Of a stretch of 7,179 nucleotides of DNA, positions 1-5,933 are shown in pieces. The notes beneath the pieces are model-generated. The model was not told where the DNA came from and did not search any database. It saw only the letters and a list, made by a program, of their open reading frames with translations. Numbering within the stretch: position 1 is the first letter of the stretch; each line of letters begins with the position of its first letter. The stretch spans positions 1 to 7,179 of the forward strand of contig JAAYYX010000022.1 in the NCBI GenBank assembly GCA_012515135.1, in the 5' to 3' direction. Both the position numbers and the translations under genes were made by a program. This stretch comes from Clostridiales bacterium (GTDB taxonomy: Bacteria; Bacillota; Clostridia; Peptostreptococcales; Anaerovoracaceae).

Positions 1-1419
1 GGCGGACTTGCATACGAGGGTCTCAACAATCTTGGAGATTCAGGAGCAAAAGCCATAGTGATACTCAATGACAACGGCATGTCCATATCCAAAAGCACCG
101 GCGGTGTTTCCAAACACTTGAGCAAGCTAAGAGTTTCAAAAGGATATTACAGCCTGAAAAGGAATGTCAAAAAAGCCTCCAAAAAGATACCCGGCATAGG
201 GGACAATATCTATTCCGGAATGGAAAAACTGAGAGATTCCCTTAAATACGTCATTGTTAACGGTGTAATATTCGAAGAAATGGGATTCACCTATATAGGA
301 CCCCTGGACGGGCACAATATAGAAGAACTTTCCAGACACATGGAACTTGCAAAAAATGCCCAAGGACCGGTACTGCTGCATTTAATAACCGAAAAGGGCA
401 AAGGATACAGAAATGCTGAAGTTTATCCCGGCAGATATCACGGCACGGGACCCTTCGATCCAGAAACGGGAGCAGCTGTCAATTCTTCTGATATTCCCAC
501 ATATTCTGATGTTTTCGGCAAAAAACTGGTTGAGCTGGCATCAGACGATGACCGGATAGTGGCGGTTTCCGCAGCAATGACCGAAGGCACAGGTCTTTCG
601 GAATTCTGCAGCAGATTTCCTGACAGGACTTTTGATGTGGGTATGGCCGAAGAACATGCAGTCTCCTTCGCAGCAGGCCTTGCAAAAGGCGGTGCAAGAC
701 CCTTCGTGGCCATTTACTCCACCTTTCTTCAAAGGGCCTATGACCAAATAATAACCGACGTATGCCTTCAGGGACTTCCTGTTATCTTTGCCGCAGACAG
801 AGCGGGAAATGTGGGAGCAGACGGAGAAACACACCACGGTATGTTCGATATTTCATACTTCAGTCACATGCCGGGAATGACAGTAATGGCCCCGGCCGAC
901 GGAAGAGAGCTGGAGCAGATGATGGATCATGCCCTTACTCTGGCCACGCCCTGTGTAATAAGGTACCCCCGGGGCGAAAACGGTGACATACTCAAAGAAA
1001 GGATCCCGCTTTACCGGGGCTCCCAAATCATATCTCAGGGGAAAGACGCAGAGATATGGGCTCTTGGAAGCATGGTCAAAACGGCCCTTGAAGCTGCGGA
1101 GATACTTAAAAAGAAAGGAATAGATACCGGAGTTGCAAATGTACGGTTCGTTTCTCCCGCCGATGAAGAAAAAATCATTTCTTCGGCCAAAAAAACCAAA
1201 CATATAATAACCCTGGAAGATAACATCATAAAGGGCGGATTCGGAGAAAAGGCTGCGGCTCTTCTGATGAAAAACAATATAAAAACAAAAATGATCAATA
1301 TGGGCTGGCCCGATAAATTCATTGAACACGGTTCCGCCTTTGAACTGTACAAAAAATACAGGCTCGATGCCGCAGGGACAGCAGAAAGGATAAGTGATCT
1401 CATTGAAGGAAAGGCTTGA
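1..1419 (+). CDS. dxs: 1-deoxy-D-xylulose-5-phosphate synthase, 5'-truncated by window edge
   Basis: Dxs is a cytosolic thiamine diphosphate (ThDP) enzyme that condenses pyruvate with glyceraldehyde 3-phosphate. The product, DXP, feeds the MEP isoprenoid pathway and is also a precursor of thiamine and, in some bacteria, PLP. The frame is open from base 1 and gives 472 residues before TGA. Residue 1 lies just after the expected GDG half of the ThDP motif, so roughly 155 N-terminal residues are missing; full length would be near the usual 620-630. Visible motifs (numbered from the window edge) are NDN at 23-25, which closes the ThDP/Mg site, GPLDGH near 100, the catalytic glutamate E217 in AEEHAV, YSTFLQRAYDQ at 239-249 (matching E. 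coli Y392 and R398), and DRAGNVGADGETHHG around 266-279 (matching H431). The C-terminal transketolase-like domain is complete. The last 17 bases overlap tlyA. The GTG at base 58 is internal and is not the real start. Family assignment is near certain. Confidence 0.97.
   Translation, partial: GGLAYEGLNNLGDSGAKAIVILNDNGMSISKSTGGVSKHLSKLRVSKGYYSLKRNVKKASKKIPGIGDNIYSGMEKLRDSLKYVIVNGVIFEEMGFTYIGPLDGHNIEELSRHMELAKNAQGPVLLHLITEKGKGYRNAEVYPGRYHGTGPFDPETGAAVNSSDIPTYSDVFGKKLVELASDDDRIVAVSAAMTEGTGLSEFCSRFPDRTFDVGMAEEHAVSFAAGLAKGGARPFVAIYSTFLQRAYDQIITDVCLQGLPVIFAADRAGNVGADGETHHGMFDISYFSHMPGMTVMAPADGRELEQMMDHALTLATPCVIRYPRGENGDILKERIPLYRGSQIISQGKDAEIWALGSMVKTALEAAEILKKKGIDTGVANVRFVSPADEEKIISSAKKTKHIITLEDNIIKGGFGEKAAALLMKNNIKTKMINMGWPDKFIEHGSAFELYKKYRLDAAGTAERISDLIEGKA
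1385..1390 (+). promoter_or_regulatory. Probable ribosome binding site of tlyA, inside dxs
   Basis: AAAGGA lies within the dxs coding sequence, 12 bases before the TTG at 1403 and 3 bases before the in-frame GTG at 1394. Neither spacing is ideal. Protein homology favours TTG: TlyA proteins normally begin directly with M-K-E-R-L-D, and the next in-frame ATG (1477) would remove much of the S4 domain. Weak initiation would make tlyA translation depend on ribosomes finishing dxs. The site itself is inferred. Confidence 0.5.
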
Positions 1420-2212
1420 TTCCGTTCTTGTTAAAAGAGGATTCTTCTCTTCCCGGGAAAAAGCCAAAGCCTCTGTAATGGCCGGTCTTGTCACCGTCGG
1501 AGGTCAGATGGCCTATAAAGCAGGGATGCAGGTAGATCCCGGTGAAGAAATTTCCATAAAGGAGGATGCCTGCCCCTATGTGGGAAGAGGCGGGCTTAAA
1601 CTGAAAAAAGCCCTTGATGTTTTCAAAATAGACCTTAAAGGAAAAACTGCCATTGACATGGGGGCGTCAACGGGCGGTTTCACAGACTGCATGCTCAAGG
1701 CGGGAGCCGCAAAGGTATATGCCATAGATGTGGGATACGGACAGCTTGACTGGAAGCTGCGAAATGATAAAAGAGTAATAAATATAGAGAGGACCAATAT
1801 CCGCTATATGGATCATGACCATATAAGCGAAGAAGCGGATTTTATTAGTATAGATGTTTCTTTTATTTCGGTGAACCTTATTTTCCCAAAAGCTGCCATG
1901 TTTCTTAAAGAAGACGGCAATATACTCTGTCTCGTTAAACCTCAATTCGAGGCGGGCAGGGATCAGGTAGGGAAGAAAGGCATAGTAAGAGATAAAAAAG
2001 TGCATGAAGAGGTAATAAAAAAGGTGATCGGATATGGAAAGGATGCGGGGCTTTTCCCTGCGGGACTTACATATTCGCCCATAAAAGGTGCCGGGGGCAA
2101 TATCGAATATCTGCTTTTTCTGAAAAAAAATGATCATGAAGCAGTTTCCGAAAATGAAGAGACTTCAATAAATATTGAAAAAACAGTAGGGGAATCTAAT
2201 GAAATTATCTAA
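1403..2212 (+). CDS. tlyA: TlyA family 16S/23S rRNA (cytidine-2'-O)-methyltransferase
   Basis: TlyA uses S-adenosylmethionine to 2'-O-methylate ribosomal RNA: C1920 of 23S rRNA, and in the mycobacterial type also C1409 of 16S. Its loss gives capreomycin resistance in mycobacteria; older annotations call it hemolysin A. The TTG start gives 269 residues, close to the 268 of the M. tuberculosis protein. Residues 1-60 are an S4 RNA-binding domain (KERLDSVLVKRGFFSSREKA). The Rossmann methyltransferase follows, with SAM motif AIDMGASTGGFTDC at 83-96, AIDVGYGQLDWKLR at 107-120 and KPQFEAGR at 179-186. K66, D151, K179 and E235 match the M. tuberculosis K69/D154/K182/E238 catalytic set with a constant offset of three, so the active site looks intact. 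An acidic tail of about 27 residues ends the protein; a run of eight A (2123-2130) lies at its beginning. Overlaps are 17 bases with dxs and 14 with the aminotransferase. Whether it also modifies 16S rRNA cannot be told from the sequence. Confidence 0.95.
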   Translation: MKERLDSVLVKRGFFSSREKAKASVMAGLVTVGGQMAYKAGMQVDPGEEISIKEDACPYVGRGGLKLKKALDVFKIDLKGKTAIDMGASTGGFTDCMLKAGAAKVYAIDVGYGQLDWKLRNDKRVINIERTNIRYMDHDHISEEADFISIDVSFISVNLIFPKAAMFLKEDGNILCLVKPQFEAGRDQVGKKGIVRDKKVHEEVIKKVIGYGKDAGLFPAGLTYSPIKGAGGNIEYLLFLKKNDHEAVSENEETSINIEKTVGESNEII

Positions 2213-3386
2213 ACAGATCATGGCGATGGCGCATTCGCCGGTGAAAAAATACTATGTTTATGCCAACAGGGCAAAAATGCGCGGCAAAAAAATATATCAC
2301 CTGAACATCGGGCAGCCGGATATAAAAACACCTCCCGAGTTCATGGAGGCAGTAAGATCTTTTGATGAGGATGTTCTTGCTTATTCGGCTTCAGAGGGCA
2401 TGACCGAGACGATCGATGCCCAGAGACGCTATTACAGAAGATACCATATGGATTATTCACGCAGTGAAATAATAATAACCAACGGCGGAAGTGAAGCTCT
2501 TTTATTCGCCATGGCCTGCATAATAAACCCGGGAGACGAGATCATAATACCGGAACCTTATTATACCAACTATAATCTTTTCACCGGGATATACGGAGGA
2601 AAGATCGTTCCGGTGACCACAAAAGCAGAAGAAGGATATCATTATGCAGACAAAAATAAACTCAAGAAGGCCATCTCTCCAAAGACAAAGGCGATATGCC
2701 TTTGCAATCCTGGGAATCCAACAGGTACGGCTCTTTCAAAGGATGAGATGAAAATGATATGCGATCTGGCCGTCGAACATGACTTTTTTATAATAGCCGA
2801 TGAGGTATACAGGGAATTCTGCTATGATACCGACGAGATCCTGAGTTTTGGTCAGTTTGAAGAAGCCTCACAAAACGTAATAATAACAGACAGTATTTCC
2901 AAAAGATTCAGCGCTTGCGGAGCCAGGATCGGTTCCATGGCCACCAAAAACAAAGATGTATATGAAAATGCCATGAAACTTGCTCAGGCCCGATTATGCT
3001 GTCCCACGCTGGACCAGATAGGCGCTGTGACTTTATATGATCTTCCGAAGGATTTCTTTGATAAAACCAAAGCGGAGTACAACCACAGAAGAAATGTGGC
3101 ATATCATGCACTGCAGAAAATAGAAGGCATAGTATGTGAAAAACCCAGAGGCGCATTTTATATAACCTGCAAACTTCCGGTAAAAGATGCGGAGGATTTT
3201 CTCATCTGGATGCTGGATGACTTTGAAGACAGGGGAGAAAGCACCATGTTCGTTCCCGCTGAAGGATTTTACGGAACTCCCGGACTCGGCAGAGATGAGA
3301 TACGTCTTGCTTATGTTCTCAACGAAAAAGACCTTTTAAGAGGTATAGAGCTCATTAAACTGGGACTTAAGGAGTACAGAAGATGA
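2199..3386 (+). CDS. PLP-dependent class I/II aminotransferase, substrate unknown
   Basis: This is a cytosolic fold-type I aminotransferase that moves an amino group between an amino acid and a 2-oxo acid through pyridoxal phosphate. It has 395 residues, a normal length for the family (AspB-like, COG0436 type). Visible sites are NIGQPD at 36-41 near the N-terminus, TNGGSEAL at 94-101 (phosphate-binding loop), NPGNPTG at 170-176, ADEVY at 200-204 with D201 positioned to pair with the PLP pyridine nitrogen, the Schiff-base lysine K235 in SISKRFSACGARIG with R243 for the phosphate, and R369 in DEIRLAY for the substrate carboxylate. The ATG is supported by AGGGG at 2188-2192, six bases upstream. 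It overlaps tlyA by 14 bases and mutS by 4 (ATGA), so it is probably translated as part of this operon. Aspartate or a broad specificity is plausible from family resemblance, but the substrate cannot be fixed and no neighbour encodes amino acid metabolism. A gene symbol would be a guess. Confidence 0.92.
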   Translation: MKLSKQIMAMAHSPVKKYYVYANRAKMRGKKIYHLNIGQPDIKTPPEFMEAVRSFDEDVLAYSASEGMTETIDAQRRYYRRYHMDYSRSEIIITNGGSEALLFAMACIINPGDEIIIPEPYYTNYNLFTGIYGGKIVPVTTKAEEGYHYADKNKLKKAISPKTKAICLCNPGNPTGTALSKDEMKMICDLAVEHDFFIIADEVYREFCYDTDEILSFGQFEEASQNVIITDSISKRFSACGARIGSMATKNKDVYENAMKLAQARLCCPTLDQIGAVTLYDLPKDFFDKTKAEYNHRRNVAYHALQKIEGIVCEKPRGAFYITCKLPVKDAEDFLIWMLDDFEDRGESTMFVPAEGFYGTPGLGRDEIRLAYVLNEKDLLRGIELIKLGLKEYRR

Positions 3387-5869
3387 AACTGTCACCCATG
3401 ATGCAGCAGTACATGGAAATAAAGGAAGAATACAGTGACTGTATACTTTTCTTCAGGTTGGGCGATTTTTATGAGATGTTTTTTGATGACGCAAAAACCG
3501 CCTCAAAAGAACTGGAACTGACCCTTACGGGCAAAAACTGCGGACTTGCCGAAAGAGCGCCCATGTGCGGAGTTCCTTTTCATGCAGTGGATTCATATAT
3601 ATCGAAACTGGTAGAAAGAGGATATAAAGTCGCCGTGTGCGAGCAGACCGAAGATCCCGCCGCCGTTAAGGGCATAGTAAAAAGAGAAGTCTTGAGAATA
3701 GTGACTCCCGGCACCATAACCAGCGGAGAAATGCTCAATGAAAGAGAAAACAACTATCTGGCATCTGTGTACCTGGCAAAGGATCGTTTCGGATTCTCTT
3801 ACTGTGATATTTCAACGGGAGAAATGAATGTGACCGAGTTTCCGGAAGAGGAAGGCAAACCGGCCCTTCTAAACGAACTGGTACGAATAAAGGCAAGTGA
3901 GATCATTGTAAATGAAGACTTTATAGACCACATAAAAAAAGAAGAGCTGGAAGGTTCCTGTGATGCCCGCATAAACATACTTCCCGGAAGATACTATTCC
4001 GAAGATGAAACTGCGGATGCCATATTCAGACAGTTCGGGACAATATCCCCGGCGGGCATAGGCCTTGACGAAAAGACTTCAGCCGCTTTATCTCTGGGCG
4101 CCCTTATAAGTTACCTTCTGCAGACCCAGAAACAGACCATGGAACATATAAAAAGCTTCGGTATTTATCAGATAGGCAGCCGTATGGTCCTTGACAAATC
4201 CACCATCAAAAATCTGGAAATCACCGAAACTCTTTGGGAAAAAAAGACCCGCGGATCCCTGCTTGGTGTACTGGATAAGACCCATACCGCCATGGGGGGG
4301 AGAAAGATAAGGAACTGGCTCAGAGAACCCCTTATATCCTGTCAGGAAATATGCGAAAGACTGGATGCGGTAGAAGCTCTTCTGGAAGACGAAATGCTAA
4401 GAAACAACATAAAGGAAAGCCTCAAAGCCATATATGACTTTGAAAGACTTTCAGCCAAGATCGCCACCGGCAGTGCCAACGGAAAAGATATAGTTGCCCT
4501 TCGGAATTCCCTTTATGTGCTGCCGGAAATAAAGCTGGATCTTAAAGACAGCGAAAGCCTTTTGCTGAATGAGATCTACATGAATATAGATACTCTTGAA
4601 GAAGTCCATGATAGGATAGCCAAGGCCATAAAAGACGATCCGCCCTTTACCGTAAAAGAAGGCGGTCTCATAAAAGACGGTTATTCACCGGAACTGGATG
4701 AACTCAAGAATTCCATAAAAGATGCCAGAAAGTGGATAGCTTCCCTGGAAAACAAAGAAAGGAAAAGAACAGGCATAAGCAATCTGAAGGTCGGCTACAA
4801 TAAGGTTTTTGGATACTATATCGAAATAACCAAGTCCAAATATGACATGATACCCGAAAACTATATAAGAAAACAGACCCTTGTCAATGCGGAGCGATTC
4901 ATAACTCCCGAGCTGAAAGAGACCGAAAGCACCGTACTTAATGCGGAAATGAAAATAAACCAAACAGAGTATGAACTTTTTTGCAGTCTGCGGGATTTCA
5001 TAAAGGAACATATAGGCAGGATACAGAAAACATCCCATGCCGTTTCTACACTGGATGTGCTTGCTTCTTTTGCCCAGGTAAGTTCAAGACTTGATTATGT
5101 GAAACCTGAAATGAATGAAAGCGACACGATCTTTATCGAAAAAGGCCGTCACCCGGTCATAGAACAGACCATAAAAGACGGTATATTTGTGGCGAATGAC
5201 ACTTATATGGACAGACAGGATGCTTCCATGCTGCTCATAACAGGCCCTAATATGTCCGGAAAGTCCACATATATGAGACAGACCGCTCTTATCGTTCTCA
5301 TGGCCCAGGCGGGCTGTTTTGTGCCCTGCGAGGCTGCATCCATCGGGATAACCGACAGGATATTTACAAGAATAGGGGCATCGGACAATCTGGCAGGAGG
5401 TCAAAGTACTTTTTTCGTCGAAATGAGCGAACTTGCATATATACTGAACACTGCCACATCAAAAAGCCTTGTTATCCTGGACGAAATAGGACGGGGGACC
5501 AGTACATATGACGGGCTTTCCATAGCCTGGGCAGCAATAGAATACCTGTGCAAGTCCGAAAAACGGATAAGAACACTTTTTGCATCCCATTACCACGAAC
5601 TCACTTCCATGGAAGGCTCCCTCAGGGGATTCAGGAACCTCAATGTGGATGTGGCAGAAGAGAACGGAGAAGTCATATTTCTGCATAAGATCGTTCCGGG
5701 CACCGCCAGCAGGAGCTACGGGATCCATGTGGCAAGATTGGCGGGAGTTCCGGAAGAACTGCTGGAAAATGCCAAAATCAAGCTTGCCCGGTTGGAAAAA
5801 ACAAAAGAAGAAGACAAAGGACCTGACAAAGAAGAGCAGATATCACTATTTTCATTAAAAGAAAACTGA
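3383..5869 (+). CDS. mutS: DNA mismatch repair protein MutS
   Basis: MutS is a dimeric ATPase that finds mismatches and small loops in new DNA and recruits MutL. The 828 residues form the full standard core. The mismatch-binding domain is N-terminal, with the F-x-E wedge as F29-Y30-E31 in GDFYEMF. Connector, lever and clamp regions follow (roughly 120-570), including the conserved YNKVFGYYIEIT at 472-483. The ABC ATPase has Walker A GPNMSGKS at 621-628, signature GGQSTFFVEMS at 672-682, Walker B LVILDEIG with D700 and E701, and the FASHYHEL histidine loop at 733-740. Near the end, QISLF at 819-823 fits the beta-clamp-binding motif. The protein stops five residues later and lacks the C-terminal tetramerisation helices of E. 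coli MutS. The ATG overlaps the aminotransferase stop as ATGA, and GGAG at 3371-3374 gives an 8-base spacing. This is MutS1, not MutS2: the mismatch domain is present and there is no Smr domain. Confidence 0.98.
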   Translation: MKLSPMMQQYMEIKEEYSDCILFFRLGDFYEMFFDDAKTASKELELTLTGKNCGLAERAPMCGVPFHAVDSYISKLVERGYKVAVCEQTEDPAAVKGIVKREVLRIVTPGTITSGEMLNERENNYLASVYLAKDRFGFSYCDISTGEMNVTEFPEEEGKPALLNELVRIKASEIIVNEDFIDHIKKEELEGSCDARINILPGRYYSEDETADAIFRQFGTISPAGIGLDEKTSAALSLGALISYLLQTQKQTMEHIKSFGIYQIGSRMVLDKSTIKNLEITETLWEKKTRGSLLGVLDKTHTAMGGRKIRNWLREPLISCQEICERLDAVEALLEDEMLRNNIKESLKAIYDFERLSAKIATGSANGKDIVALRNSLYVLPEIKLDLKDSESLLLNEIYMNIDTLEEVHDRIAKAIKDDPPFTVKEGGLIKDGYSPELDELKNSIKDARKWIASLENKERKRTGISNLKVGYNKVFGYYIEITKSKYDMIPENYIRKQTLVNAERFITPELKETESTVLNAEMKINQTEYELFCSLRDFIKEHIGRIQKTSHAVSTLDVLASFAQVSSRLDYVKPEMNESDTIFIEKGRHPVIEQTIKDGIFVANDTYMDRQDASMLLITGPNMSGKSTYMRQTALIVLMAQAGCFVPCEAASIGITDRIFTRIGASDNLAGGQSTFFVEMSELAYILNTATSKSLVILDEIGRGTSTYDGLSIAWAAIEYLCKSEKRIRTLFASHYHELTSMEGSLRGFRNLNVDVAEENGEVIFLHKIVPGTASRSYGIHVARLAGVPEELLENAKIKLARLEKTKEEDKGPDKEEQISLFSLKEN
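4294..4300 (+). repeat. Seven-G homopolymer tract inside mutS
   Basis: ATG GGG GGG encodes M304-G305-G306 of MutS and places seven G residues in a row. Loss of one G would bring TAA at 4308-4310 into frame almost at once. Gain of one G would run to TGA at 4435-4437. Both would remove the clamp region and the ATPase. The tract is seen directly; slippage in vivo is inference. Confidence 0.9.
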
Positions 5870-5878
5870 AACAGTAAA

Positions 5879-5915
5879 CCGGATCCTGATTGACAAATAC
5901 TTAAATCTGGTCCGG
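5879..5915 (+). other. Imperfect inverted repeat (hairpin) in the mutS-mutL gap
   Basis: The 64-base gap contains a left arm at 5879-5891 (CCGGATCCTGATT) that pairs with a right arm at 5904-5915 (AATCTGGTCCGG). It makes 11 base pairs with one bulged T (5884), one T-T mismatch (5887/5908) and a 12-base loop. The outer five pairs are GC-rich. No T-run follows the right arm, so it is not a classical intrinsic terminator. It lies five bases before the mutL ribosome binding site, where an RNA structure could protect the mRNA end, partly attenuate transcription or tune mutL translation. All three roles are inference. Confidence 0.5.
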
Positions 5916-5920
5916 ATCTG

Positions 5921-5925
5921 AAAGG
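5921..5925 (+). promoter_or_regulatory. Ribosome binding site of mutL
   Basis: AAAGG, continuing as AAAGGCGG, sits 8 bases before the ATG at 5934. An in-frame TAA at 5931-5933 directly precedes that ATG, so no longer start is possible, and the protein begins at the usual place for MutL. Confidence 0.65.
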
Positions 5926-5933
5926 CGGCGTAA

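Noticed and set aside
1..60. dxs as a pseudogene or short form starting at GTG 58
   Set aside because: The frame is open to base 1, and the residues before GTG 58 (GGLAYEGLNN) match the normal Dxs sequence after the GDG motif. The truncation is caused by the window edge.
853..1494. Long minus-strand open frame (213 codons) opposite the end of dxs and the start of tlyA
   Set aside because: It lies opposite two well-conserved genes, shows no recognisable domain and looks like the antisense of a purine-rich coding strand.
1..3386. A functional module in which Dxs supplies DXP for PLP used by the aminotransferase
   Set aside because: DXP is a PLP precursor only in organisms with the PdxA/PdxJ route, no such gene is here, and every PLP enzyme would fit the argument equally well.
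5890..5918. TTGACA at 5890-5895, a perfect -35 box before mutL
   Set aside because: At 16-18 bases downstream the sequence is GGATC-like and matches TATAAT poorly. The TTAAAT at 5901 is only five bases away. The box also forms part of the hairpin's left arm and loop, so a promoter cannot be supported.
5870..5933. Intrinsic terminator after mutS
   Set aside because: The stem is interrupted and no run of T follows; the next bases are ATCTGAAAGG, which lead into the mutL ribosome binding site.
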